From: Pseudomonas sp. QTF5
GTDB taxonomy: Bacteria; Pseudomonadota; Gammaproteobacteria; Pseudomonadales; Pseudomonadaceae
Assembly: GCF_000512695.2 (NCBI RefSeq)
Contig: NZ_AZRW02000003.1
Location: forward strand, 192,667 to 256,666
Direction: 5' to 3'
DNA: 64,000 nt
Program-made: the position numbers and the translations under genes
The notes under the pieces: model-generated
Told to the model about the DNA's origin: nothing
Database searches by the model: none
The model's input: the letters and a program-made list of their open reading frames with translations, nothing else
Shown: in pieces, positions 34,085 to 43,887 of the stretch
Position numbering within the stretch: position 1 is the stretch's first letter
Layout: the number at the start of each line of letters is the position of its first letter

Positions 34085-34995
34085 GAACCTTCAATCAGCA
34101 GTTCCTGCGCCTGGTGCCCAGTGGCCGCAAACTGGTCATCGGCATTCCGTTTCTGTGGCTGTGCCTGTTTTTCCTGTTGCCGTTCTTCCTGGTGATGAAG
34201 ATCAGCTTCTCGGAAGCGGCCCTGGCCATTCCGCCCTACTCCGAGATTTACACCTTCGCCGAGCAGAAGTTTCAGCTGCTGCTGAACATCGGCAACTACT
34301 CGCTGCTGACCGAAGATGAGTTGTACATCTCGGCCTACTTCGGCTCGTTGAAGGTCGCGTTTTTAAGCACGCTGATGTGCCTGGTGATCGGCTTCCCGAT
34401 GGCCTACGCGATCACCAAGGCCAACAAGGAAACGCAGAACGTTCTGCTGCTGTTGATCATGATGCCGACCTGGACCGCGATCCTGATCCGCGTCTATGCG
34501 TGGATGGGCATCCTCAGCAACAACGGTTTGCTCAACGCGTTCCTGATGTGGACCGGGCTGACGTCGCAGCCGATCGAGATCCTCAATACCAACACCGCAG
34601 TGTATATCGGCGTGGTCTATGCCTACCTGCCGTTCATGGTGTTGCCGCTGTACGCCAACCTGGTCAAGCACGATCAAAGCCTGCTGGAAGCAGCGTCGGA
34701 CCTGGGCTCGAGCACCTTCAACAGTTTCTGGAAAATCACTGTGCCGCTGGCCAAGAACGGGATCATCGCCGGTTGCATGCTGGTGTTCATTCCCGTGGTC
34801 GGTGAGTTCGTGATTCCGGAGCTGTTGGGTGGCCCGGAAACCCTGATGATCGGCCGCGTGCTGTGGCAAGAGTTCTTCAACAACCGCGACTGGCCGGTGG
34901 CATCCGCCCTGGCGGTGGTGATGCTGGCGATTCTGATTGTGCCGATTCTGCTGTTCAACCGCAGCCAGGCTAAAGAGATGGAGGGACGGGGATGA
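34081..34995 (+). CDS. potH: putrescine ABC transporter permease PotH
   Basis: The 304-residue BPD-type permease has about six membrane segments and an EAA loop (LLEAASDLGSSTFNSFWKITVPL). An N-terminal periplasmic loop (EAALAIPPYSEIYTFAEQKF) is typical of PotH/PotB. It pairs with PotI. The start overlaps the potG stop, and its stop overlaps potI by 4 bp. Confidence 0.93.
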   Translation: MRTFNQQFLRLVPSGRKLVIGIPFLWLCLFFLLPFFLVMKISFSEAALAIPPYSEIYTFAEQKFQLLLNIGNYSLLTEDELYISAYFGSLKVAFLSTLMCLVIGFPMAYAITKANKETQNVLLLLIMMPTWTAILIRVYAWMGILSNNGLLNAFLMWTGLTSQPIEILNTNTAVYIGVVYAYLPFMVLPLYANLVKHDQSLLEAASDLGSSTFNSFWKITVPLAKNGIIAGCMLVFIPVVGEFVIPELLGGPETLMIGRVLWQEFFNNRDWPVASALAVVMLAILIVPILLFNRSQAKEMEGRG

Positions 34996-35876
34996 AACGC
35001 TTCGGATTTTCAAAGTTCATGTTGATTTTCGGCCTGTCGTTTATCTACTTGCCGATGCTGATTCTGGTGATCTACTCGTTCAACGCCTCGAAACTGGTGA
35101 CGGTGTGGGGCGGTTGGTCGGTGAAGTGGTACGTCGGCCTGCTCGACAACTCGCAACTGATGGGCTCGGTGGTGCGCTCGCTGGAAATCGCCTGCTACAC
35201 GGCGATTGCCGCCGTGGCGTTGGGCACCCTCGCCGCTTTCGTGCTCACCCGTGTGACGCGTTTCAAGGGTCGTACACTGTTTGGTGGTCTGGTGACGGCG
35301 CCGCTGGTGATGCCGGAAGTGATCACCGGTCTGTCGCTGTTGCTGCTGTTCGTGGCCATGGCGCAGTTGATCGGCTGGCCGCAGGAACGTGGTTTGGTGA
35401 CGATCTGGATCGCTCACACCACGTTCTGCGCAGCGTATGTGGCGGTGGTGGTGTCGGCGCGTTTGCGTGAGCTGGACCTGTCGATCGAAGAAGCGGCCAT
35501 GGACTTGGGTGCGCGTCCGTTCAAGGTGTTCTTTCTGATCACCATTCCGATGATCGCGCCGTCGCTGGCGGCGGGCGGCATGATGTCGTTTGCTCTGTCG
35601 CTGGATGATCTGGTGTTGGCGAGTTTCGTCTCTGGCCCGGGCTCGACGACGTTGCCGATGGAAGTGTTCTCGGCGGTGCGTCTGGGCGTGAAGCCTGAGA
35701 TCAATGCCGTGGCCAGTCTGATTCTGCTGGCGGTGTCGATCGTCACGTTCATGGTCTGGTACTTCAGCCGCAAGGCCGAAGCCACGCGCAAACGGGCGAT
35801 CCAGGAAGCAATGGACCAGACCGCCAGCGAGTCCTGGCAGCAACCGAAAAACCAGCGAGTCGAAGCGACGGCTTAG
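34992..35876 (+). CDS. potI: putrescine ABC transporter permease PotI
   Basis: The 294-residue second permease subunit has six predicted helices and an EAA loop (IEEAAMDLGARPFKVFFLITIPM). It forms a heterodimer with PotH. The start overlaps the potH stop (ATGA). The C-terminal tail is hydrophilic and slightly longer than usual. Confidence 0.93.
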   Translation: MKRFGFSKFMLIFGLSFIYLPMLILVIYSFNASKLVTVWGGWSVKWYVGLLDNSQLMGSVVRSLEIACYTAIAAVALGTLAAFVLTRVTRFKGRTLFGGLVTAPLVMPEVITGLSLLLLFVAMAQLIGWPQERGLVTIWIAHTTFCAAYVAVVVSARLRELDLSIEEAAMDLGARPFKVFFLITIPMIAPSLAAGGMMSFALSLDDLVLASFVSGPGSTTLPMEVFSAVRLGVKPEINAVASLILLAVSIVTFMVWYFSRKAEATRKRAIQEAMDQTASESWQQPKNQRVEATA

Positions 35877-35903
35877 TGGCTTGGTAAGTCAAGACGAAGA
35901 ACC

Positions 35904-35993
35904 TGTAGGAGCGAGGCTTGCCCGCGAAGACCGCACCGCGATTTTTCAGGTATTACGCGTCATCGTTCTTCGCGGGCAAGCCTCGCTCCTACA
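35904..35993. repeat. variant REP doublet (TGTAGGAGCGAGGCTTGCCC)
   Basis: Inverted units with GAGCGAGGCTTGCCCGCG cores separate potI from potF. The pair may stabilise upstream mRNA or tune potF expression. This variant differs from the main GAGCGGGC family. Confidence 0.88.
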
Positions 35994-36013
35994 ATCGGTT
36001 TTGTGTTCTATAA

Positions 36014-37132
<1,119 letters not shown>

Positions 37133-37174
37133 TTCAAAATCGAACACAAAATATCTGAACACCACGGACCAAAA

Positions 37175-37264
37175 TGTGGGAGCGGGCTTGCTCGCGAAGG
37201 GGCCATCACATTCAACATCATTGGTGACTGACCCACCGCTTTCGCGAGCAAGCCCGCTCCCACA
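37175..37264. repeat. REP doublet (REPIN)
   Basis: Standard inverted pair just downstream of potF. Confidence 0.9.
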
Positions 37265-37321
37265 GGTATCTGCTCTGAAGAAAAACGGCTTCACCTGGCT
37301 TCCTCGGTCAAGGTGAATTTC

Positions 37322-37344
37322 AGGCGCTCTCGGGCGCCTTTTTT
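37322..37344 (+). terminator. intrinsic terminator downstream of potF
   Basis: AGGCGC and GCGCCT pair over a 6-base loop, followed by six T. It ends the pot transcript and also overlaps the last bases of the convergent thpR gene. Confidence 0.75.
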
Positions 37345-37882
37345 ATGCATAAACCAACGGCCATTCGGCCAGCGCCCGGTACCGGCCTTTATGGGATTCG
37401 AACAAGGTGAAGCGGTCGGCACGCAGGAAAAACTCTGGCGGCGTAGCGGTTTCGGGGACCGGCGCCCGGTAGTCGCGCATCAGGGTTAAATGCGGGCGAA
37501 ATTCCCGACGGGTATCCTCGAAGCCGAACGGCAACATGGCCTGCTCCAGCGCATACACCAACCGCAACAACTCCGGTGCTGCCTGCGCCGGTGCCAGCAA
37601 CAAAACCCCGGAGCGACGCCAGACTTCCAGACGATCAAGCACAACCGTCAACGGCACGCCGGGCAACCGCACATTGGCGGCGGCCTCGCAGACGCCTGCT
37701 ATCTGCGCCATTCCCACCGTGCCGAGAAACAGCAGCGTCAGATGAAAGTTTTCCACCGGCACCGGGCGTCCGACATTGAGTTCCAGCGCGTTGCGCCATT
37801 GGGCGATGGCCCGGCGTTGCTCGGGGGCACAGTTCAGGGCGAAGAACAGCCGCTTGAACGGCTCACGGGTTTCATCGCTCAT
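37343..37882 (-). CDS. thpR: RNA 2',3'-cyclic phosphodiesterase (2H family)
   Basis: The 179-residue 2H phosphoesterase has two HxTL motifs, NFHLTLLFLG and RPHLTLMRD, that form the active site. ThpR/LigT-like enzymes open 2',3'-cyclic phosphate ends of RNA. The ATG at 37882 is chosen because the upstream extension from 37957 shows no homology and is too long for the family. Confidence 0.85.
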   Translation of the reverse strand: MSDETREPFKRLFFALNCAPEQRRAIAQWRNALELNVGRPVPVENFHLTLLFLGTVGMAQIAGVCEAAANVRLPGVPLTVVLDRLEVWRRSGVLLLAPAQAAPELLRLVYALEQAMLPFGFEDTRREFRPHLTLMRDYRAPVPETATPPEFFLRADRFTLFESHKGRYRALAEWPLVYA

Positions 37883-38008
37883 GTCTGCCACCTCAAGGCT
37901 TCGGGGACCCTTTGATTTTACAAAGGGATACCACGCCAGCAAGTGCATTTCTGGCACCTGTCGGCATGCGCGTTATAGTTGAAGCAACCGAATCGACGGG
38001 AGGGCGCC

Positions 38009-38203
38009 ATGCGTCAGATCATCAGCAAAGAGCCATGGTGGGCCGTGCCACCGAAACCCGGCCAGGATGAGTCCGAGCTGGAATGGGGTTGGCTGGTTCA
38101 CTACAACGAAGGCGAGCCGCGCTTCGAGTTCATCAAGGAGCGGCCCTCGGACAGCGAGATTCGTAACCGCAAGAGTTGCAGGACCGCCCCGACGCCGGAG
38201 TGA
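38009..38203 (+). CDS. conserved hypothetical 64-aa protein
   Basis: Short hydrophilic protein with an EPWWAVPPKPGQDESE N-terminal and a basic tail. The ATG at 38009 has a GGGAGG site. No known domain. It is convergent with the DUF1428 gene. Confidence 0.6.
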   Translation: MRQIISKEPWWAVPPKPGQDESELEWGWLVHYNEGEPRFEFIKERPSDSEIRNRKSCRTAPTPE

Positions 38204-38217
38204 TCCTGCGGCTCCCG

Positions 38218-38571
38218 TCAGGCTTTCACGATCATTTCGAAACCGCCAAAAATCATGCGCTGACCGTCAAACGGCATTGGATTGACGTCGGGTTGCATCC
38301 GCGGATCGCTCATGAGTTTCGCCATACCGGCGTCACGGGTGGCCTTGTCGGGCCAGACGATCCAGGAAAACACCACGGTTTCGTCTTCCTTGAGTTTTAC
38401 CGCCATGGGAAATGAGGTCACTTTGCCATCGGGCACGTCGTCTCCCCAGCATTCGGCGAGGCTGAGTGCGCCGCTTTCCTTGAAGATTGCGGCAGCGGAT
38501 TGCGCGTGTTGCTTGAATTTTTCGCGGTTGGCGGTGGGTACTGCTGCGACGAAGCCATCGACGTAAGCCAT
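38218..38571 (-). CDS. DUF1428 (ABM-like) family protein
   Basis: The 117-residue protein has the DUF1428 pattern MAYVDGFVAAVPTANREKF at the start and MPFDGQRMIFGGFEMIV at the end. It probably has a dimeric ferredoxin-like fold. The family is small, cytoplasmic and functionally undefined, sometimes linked to stress. It lies 16 bp downstream of the lipoprotein gene. Confidence 0.85.
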   Translation of the reverse strand: MAYVDGFVAAVPTANREKFKQHAQSAAAIFKESGALSLAECWGDDVPDGKVTSFPMAVKLKEDETVVFSWIVWPDKATRDAGMAKLMSDPRMQPDVNPMPFDGQRMIFGGFEMIVKA

Positions 38572-38587
38572 GATCGTTCTCCTCGGG

Positions 38588-39649
38588 TTATGGGTTGATC
38601 TGCTGAGTAGTCGAATCAGCGTGGCTAAAATCGACAGTTCCTGTATCCAGACCGACCGACGGCTCGACGGTCTCCTCCAGGCTGCCCTCGATCTGCCTGG
38701 CCATGTACAGCGTTCCGGCCATCACACCGGTGGCGGGGTTATCCACCAGCTTCACCCATGCCTTGTCGAACGAGTTGCCCAGGCTGCTGCGGATCAGTGC
38801 CTCGCTGTCAGGCCGATCGTTGGCCTGAATAATCGCGCGCACCCCCGCCACCCCAACGGAAATCAATGCCCCGGCCGCCTTCCCTGCCACTGCCGCCACT
38901 GCACTGGCCGCCCCTCGGGGGGCCATTTCGGCTTGTATTCGTCGGCTGGCACGCTTGGCCACCGGCGCCATACCGGCGTCTGTCGAGGCGATGCCTTTCT
39001 CGCCGCCCGCCGTGTGGATCTTCTCGATCAGCGCCAGGTAGGCTGGCAACTTGCTCAGTTCGGCATGCACCACCTGATACAGCGAAGCGTCACGGGCGGA
39101 CGGTGGACCCAGTGAAATAGCCGGAATTTTCTGGATACGACTGTTGAGCTGCGCCATGGGCACGCCATGACGTTTGGAAATAACCTCGAGTTGCTGACCC
39201 ATCAATTGCACATAAAACTCTGCCGCCTGGCCGAGGATCGCGTCGGGATCGATCTCCACCGCCACCGGTTTCAATACGCGTTGGTGATATTGCTCCAGCA
39301 GATAGGCCGCCAGGCGTTTGGTCGTCGCATCCTGCTCGTCCCCGGCATTGATGGCGTACCAGCTGACTTTCATCGACAGCCATTCCTGGGTCCAGTAGCT
39401 GCTGAACCAAGGGATGAAGACTTCTTCGGTTTGCTGATAAACCCGCGTGCGCCAGTGCTCCATGGACCCGCGGGCGTAGACCCTGGCCTGTTCGGTGGCC
39501 TGTTGTGAAGCGGCGAAAATCTCCCGGTCCATCTGCTGCCAGGTGCTCTGGGACACCACCACCGGGACCACGATTACCGGGGCAGGCGTGGGCGTGACGC
39601 ATCCCGCCAATATCACCAACACAGCGACGATCAGCGAACGCAGGTTCAA
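38588..39649 (-). CDS. large uncharacterised lipoprotein
   Basis: The 353-residue product has a lipoprotein signal peptide with LAGC at residues 14-17. A short proline-valine linker follows, then a mainly helical region (EIFAASQQATEQARVYARGS). An Ala/Gly-rich hydrophobic stretch near residue 245 (ASAVAAVAGKAAGALISVGV) could insert into or touch the membrane. No named family is recognised. It may form an operon with the DUF1428 gene. Confidence 0.75.
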   Translation of the reverse strand: MNLRSLIVAVLVILAGCVTPTPAPVIVVPVVVSQSTWQQMDREIFAASQQATEQARVYARGSMEHWRTRVYQQTEEVFIPWFSSYWTQEWLSMKVSWYAINAGDEQDATTKRLAAYLLEQYHQRVLKPVAVEIDPDAILGQAAEFYVQLMGQQLEVISKRHGVPMAQLNSRIQKIPAISLGPPSARDASLYQVVHAELSKLPAYLALIEKIHTAGGEKGIASTDAGMAPVAKRASRRIQAEMAPRGAASAVAAVAGKAAGALISVGVAGVRAIIQANDRPDSEALIRSSLGNSFDKAWVKLVDNPATGVMAGTLYMARQIEGSLEETVEPSVGLDTGTVDFSHADSTTQQINP

Positions 39650-39771
39650 GATCGCGGTGTCCTACAGTCTTCGCCGAACGGAGTGTTCGACGTAAAAGAG
39701 CATGCTGATTTGAGTATAGGTCGGGGACGGGCTCCGTCCGTCAGATGGGTGTATGGTGCCCTCAAGGACGC

Positions 39772-39865
39772 CTTCGCGAGCAAGCCCGCTCCCACATTGG
39801 ATCTCCTGCGTACACAAATCTTGTGTCCGACAGTGATTCAGTGTGGGAGCGGGCTTGCTCGCGAA
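39772..39865. repeat. REP pair in inverted order
   Basis: Here the complement unit comes first (CGCGAGCAAGCCCGCTCCCA) and the forward unit second, the reverse of other doublets. It lies in the 357-bp gap between the lipoprotein gene and the small ORF pair. The remaining gap has no gene. Confidence 0.85.
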
Positions 39866-40006
39866 TAGGCCCTCAAAACCACCGAAGATCACCACCATCA
39901 TTCACATCAATATTCACCATCGCCACGAATGCCTTCCGCAAAAAAACCGTCAAGTGCAGGATTAATCTCATTCTCCAATCAAACCTCGCACCGGAGGGGC
40001 GAAATC

Positions 40007-40111
40007 ATGTTGATCCATCTCTTGACCTGCCTGGCCCTGACGGCCGTCACCCTGACCTTGTTTTCCCGCTTCGTGCTGGATATCGGTCAAACCGAGGAGC
40101 CGAAATCATGA
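40007..40111 (+). CDS. 34-aa single-helix membrane peptide
   Basis: The frame from the ATG at 40007 (MLIHLLTCLALTAVTLTLFS) has a GGAGGGG site and one membrane helix. Its stop overlaps the next start (ATGA). That coupling and the ribosome site make it credible despite its size. Confidence 0.6.
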   Translation: MLIHLLTCLALTAVTLTLFSRFVLDIGQTEEPKS

Positions 40112-40371
40112 TTTATGCCATCAGCCTCGCCGTGAGTTTTCCGGTGTTCGGCAGCAACTACTATTCGCAACAGGTCGTGTCTCGCAAAGCAGTCGCACTG
40201 GTGTTCGACAAGCATTTCGAGGCCTTGCTGATGCCGGCAGCGGCCAACCACTTCAGTAACGAAGTGGTCGGGTTCAACGATCAGTTCCGCTTTTTGAATG
40301 ATGTGCTGGTCGAGCATCTGCTGGAGACTGAAATGACTCAGCGTCCGTCGGCGCAAGCGTTCACCTTCTGA
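40108..40371 (+). CDS. hypothetical 87-aa protein coupled to the membrane peptide
   Basis: The ATG at 40108 overlaps the peptide's stop codon. The product (MIYAISLAVSFPVFGSNYYS...) has a signal-like hydrophobic N-terminus and no known domain. The C-terminal half is predicted helical (NDQFRFLNDVLVEHLLETEM). Confidence 0.55.
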   Translation: MIYAISLAVSFPVFGSNYYSQQVVSRKAVALVFDKHFEALLMPAAANHFSNEVVGFNDQFRFLNDVLVEHLLETEMTQRPSAQAFTF

Positions 40372-40390
40372 CACGCTGGCGCCCATCTTG

Positions 40391-43300
40391 CTAACTGGTA
40401 CTCAGGATCCGCACCGGGCCTTGGCGATTGAGAACTTCGATCATGACGTTTTCCCCCGAACGCCTGAGCATCAAGTCCACACATTCAGCACCCACTGCCA
40501 AACGCCTCAAGGCGATGGTGTCCAAAAACGCCGGGAGCACCGGTTCGTCGAACAGGATGTTGAGTTTCCTCGGCCTGAAGCTCATCCCCAGGCACGACTG
40601 AATCATCGACAACGGCGCAGCGGCGGCCCAGGCCTGGGGCATGCAGGCGACTGGATAGAACGTCGGCCCTTGGGTACGTTGCCGGGCAAAGCCGCAGAAC
40701 AGTTCGGGCAAGCGCCGCAGATCGATATAGGTCGACGCGGCGAACAGGCCTTCGAAAATCCGCGCCGCGTCCCGGCGGTAACCGTAGCGGGCGAAGCCGG
40801 CGGCGATCAGCGCATTGTCGTGGGGCCAGACGGAGCCGTTGTGATAACTCATCGGGTTATAGCGAGCCTGGGAAGATGCGACGGTGCGCACGCCCCAGCC
40901 GGAAAAGGATGAGCGGTCCATCAGCGTGCTGACGACCGATGCCGCCCGTTCCGGATAAGCGATGCCCGCGAACAGGGCATGGCCGGCATTGGAGGTCCGG
41001 ATTCGACAGGGCTTCTTGTTGCCGTCCAGGGCTAATACATAAGTGCCCAGTTCTTCGTCGAAGAAGCGGTTATCGAACTCTTCGCGCAAGCGTTGAGCCT
41101 TGTATTTCAGGCGTTGTGCCCGCTCCGGATCACCCAGCCGACGGGCGATTTTGGCGGCACCGGTCCAGGCGCCATACACATAGGCTTGAACTTCGACAAT
41201 CGCAATCGGGCCCACGGCCAGTTGCCCATCGGCATGGAAAACCGAATCGTAGCTGTCCTTCCAGCCCTGGTTAATCAGCCCCTCGGCGGACTGCCGGCCA
41301 TACTCGACAAAACCGTCGCCATCGCGGTCGCCGTATTCCTCGATCCAGGTCAGCGCCGCCTCAATATTCGGCCAGAGCTGACGCACTGTGCCCAAATCAT
41401 TGGTGCGCTCCAGGTACGCGGCGGCCAGCATGACGAATAGCGGCGTGGAATCGATGCTGCCGTAGTAGCGTCGGAACGGCACCTCGCCCAATTCGGCCAT
41501 TTCTCCCAATCTTATTTCGTGCAGGATTTTACCGGGCTCGGAATCGGCGTGGGCGTCGACGATGGTTGCCTGATTGGCGGCCAGATGCCCGAGCACGCCT
41601 TTGGCAATACCAGGATCGAACCACAGCATCTCCCATGCCGTGATCAGCGCATCTCGTCCGAAAACGGTGCTAAACCATGGAATGCCGGCGTAGGGGTACA
41701 GCCCCTCGGGTGTTTTGGTCATGAGCATGTAGAGGTCGGAAACGCTGCGGCTGACCGCCTCGTTGAACACATCGTGGGAGCTCACCACAGAGGCTGCCCG
41801 CGAAGAGAATGTGCGTAACTCGCGCCGGGCATCGCGCAATGAAATAAAGAACCCGTGGCGCACCGTAAACGGCGGGTTTTGCACGCCGCAATTGATGTCC
41901 ATGAACAGCGACTGGCTTTCCCCCGGGGCCAGACGGACCTCGAACAACGCCGAATCGCAGGTCAGGCTGGCCGGCACCGGGGCGAAACGCAGGCGGGTCA
42001 TGCGCCGTTTGTGGTCCAGGCCGGTGTAGGAAAGCACCACCTCTTCATCGGTAATCTCTGCCCGGTGCCCCTCTCCGCGTTGCGGGCGCCGGGCGCCGCG
42101 AACTTCGAACAGGTCTTTGAAGTCGGCCGCGAACTGGATTCTCAATTGCAGATGCTGGGGCGAATCGTCGAAATTGCGCAGGGTCAGGCGTTCATAGCAG
42201 GAACCCTTCCACAAGAACCGTGAGCGACGCAAATGGATCAAATCGTGGTGCAGGATTTTTTCACCATGGGCGTCGAATAGATCCGGGTTGGTCAGGTCGC
42301 ACGTGAGCATCGCGTTATCGTCACGCAGCGTAGAACTGAGCAACAGCGGCCGCGCGCCGTTAAGCGTCAGATAGAGCCCGGACAGGTGTCGGGTATCGGT
42401 ATGGAAAATCCCTTGCGGGCTGTCGTCCGCAAACAGCACGTCGCCATTGGGATCGAACACCGCGAAGGTGTCGTTGTTTTTCAGGTTGCGCAACCGCAAC
42501 TCTTGCAGCGATGCAGTGGCCGGAATATCGAAGGGCGTGGTGGGATGGCCATAGCTGTTGCCCGCCGTCAGATGGCGATACAACTCCAGATAGTGATTGG
42601 TCATGCGCTCGACCGTGAACCGTTCGTCGAACCTGGCCCGCACCCTTCGCCGATCCAGCTCTGCCAACCGCTGCACCGCCGCCACCGCCCCTGCGACGCC
42701 ATCGACGATGTAACCGGACACGCCCTCGTCGATCACTTCCGGCACCGAGCCCTGACCAAAGGCAATCACTGGCGTGCCGCAGGCCATGGCTTCGATCATG
42801 ACCAGACCGAACGGCTCGGGCCAGTCGATGGGAAAGATCAAGGCGCGGGCATTGCCCAGCAAGTCCGCCTTTTGGGACTCATCGATCTCGCCGAGAAATT
42901 CGACATTCGGATGGGACGCGATCATCGGTGCGATGACTTCTTCCCAATAAACCTGATCAGCCTTGTCGACCTTGGCCGCGATCTTCAATGGCAGCCCGGC
43001 CTTCGAAGCAATCTCGATGGCCCGGTCCGGGCGCTTTTCAGGAGAAATACGCCCCAGAAACACCAGATAGTCGCCAGTCGGTTCGGGGTTGAAGGCCAGC
43101 AGATCGCCCGGAATACCGTGATAGACATTGCCCACCCAATTGACGTCACCCTTCACCGGGCTGCGTTGCGCCTTGGACACCGAGACCAGCGGTACCTCGG
43201 GAAAGTGAGGGTAAAAGGATTGGTAGTCCGCAATGTCCAGACGCCCGTGAAGCGTGGTCACGCTGCGCCCGGCCAAGTGTCGAATCAACGGAAAATGGAA

Positions 43301-43591
43301 GATATCGACATGAAAATGCATCACGTCAAATTGATCCGCCTGCCGCAGGACTTGATCGAGCATCAGGATGTGATGAGGCGCCCCGTCCTTGATGCGTGGA
43401 TCGAACCGCAGGGCCTGGTGCGCGCCTGACTCCAGACGTGCCGAGGTTTGCGAATCGCCGCTGGCGAAGAGCGTGACATCGTGTCCCTGGCGCACCAGTT
43501 CTTCGGTCAGGTAAGACACGATCCGCTCAGTGCCACCGTACAAACGGGGCGGACAACGTTCGGTAAGCGGCGCGATCTGAGCGATCCTCAT
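40391..43591 (-). CDS. GT4 glycosyltransferase-glycogen debranching enzyme fusion
   Basis: The 1066-residue protein joins two enzymes. Residues 1 to about 345 are a GT-B glycosyltransferase family 4 domain (RLYGGTERIVSYLTEEL, VFLGRISPEKRPDRAIEIA, PEPFGLVMIEAMACGTPVIA). The rest is an amylo-alpha-1,6-glucosidase-like region: a GDE N-terminal beta domain (FDPNGDVLFADDS, IFHTDTRHLSGLYL) and an MGH1-type barrel (YAGIPWFSTVFGRDALITAW, SYHNGSVWPHDNALIA). The start is ATG 43591 (MRIAQIAPL). It probably makes or trims an alpha-glucan or other osmoprotective glycan. The natural substrate is unknown. It lies downstream of the epimerase, separated by an extended REPIN. Confidence 0.85.
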   Translation of the reverse strand: MRIAQIAPLTERCPPRLYGGTERIVSYLTEELVRQGHDVTLFASGDSQTSARLESGAHQALRFDPRIKDGAPHHILMLDQVLRQADQFDVMHFHVDIFHFPLIRHLAGRSVTTLHGRLDIADYQSFYPHFPEVPLVSVSKAQRSPVKGDVNWVGNVYHGIPGDLLAFNPEPTGDYLVFLGRISPEKRPDRAIEIASKAGLPLKIAAKVDKADQVYWEEVIAPMIASHPNVEFLGEIDESQKADLLGNARALIFPIDWPEPFGLVMIEAMACGTPVIAFGQGSVPEVIDEGVSGYIVDGVAGAVAAVQRLAELDRRRVRARFDERFTVERMTNHYLELYRHLTAGNSYGHPTTPFDIPATASLQELRLRNLKNNDTFAVFDPNGDVLFADDSPQGIFHTDTRHLSGLYLTLNGARPLLLSSTLRDDNAMLTCDLTNPDLFDAHGEKILHHDLIHLRRSRFLWKGSCYERLTLRNFDDSPQHLQLRIQFAADFKDLFEVRGARRPQRGEGHRAEITDEEVVLSYTGLDHKRRMTRLRFAPVPASLTCDSALFEVRLAPGESQSLFMDINCGVQNPPFTVRHGFFISLRDARRELRTFSSRAASVVSSHDVFNEAVSRSVSDLYMLMTKTPEGLYPYAGIPWFSTVFGRDALITAWEMLWFDPGIAKGVLGHLAANQATIVDAHADSEPGKILHEIRLGEMAELGEVPFRRYYGSIDSTPLFVMLAAAYLERTNDLGTVRQLWPNIEAALTWIEEYGDRDGDGFVEYGRQSAEGLINQGWKDSYDSVFHADGQLAVGPIAIVEVQAYVYGAWTGAAKIARRLGDPERAQRLKYKAQRLREEFDNRFFDEELGTYVLALDGNKKPCRIRTSNAGHALFAGIAYPERAASVVSTLMDRSSFSGWGVRTVASSQARYNPMSYHNGSVWPHDNALIAAGFARYGYRRDAARIFEGLFAASTYIDLRRLPELFCGFARQRTQGPTFYPVACMPQAWAAAAPLSMIQSCLGMSFRPRKLNILFDEPVLPAFLDTIALRRLAVGAECVDLMLRRSGENVMIEVLNRQGPVRILSTS

Positions 43592-43640
43592 GGAGAGGCC
43601 CTCCGTCATGGGGTCGAAGAATTAAGGCCTCCAGCGCTTA

Positions 43641-43782
43641 ATGCCAGTCAGTTAAGCGAAATCCCCTGTGGGAGCGGGCTTGCTCGCGAATGCGGTGTGT
43701 CAGGCAACATCAATGTTGACTGTATCGCCGTCTTCGCGAGCAAGCCCGCTCCCACAGGTTGCGCGGCTTAACTGACTGGCAT
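43641..43782. repeat. extended REPIN with 16-bp outer inverted repeat
   Basis: Same architecture as 7945-8085: ATGCCAGTCAGTTAAG at 43641-43656, REP doublet 43667-43756, and the exact complement at 43767-43782. Confidence 0.85.
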
Positions 43783-43887
43783 TGCCTCCAGTGCTTCTAC
43801 TTCTCACACAATCAGGTCTGGTGGCCCTGTCCTCGATTGACGGTGCGCCTGCTGCAACAGTTCCATCCGGTAATACGCCCCGGGTGC

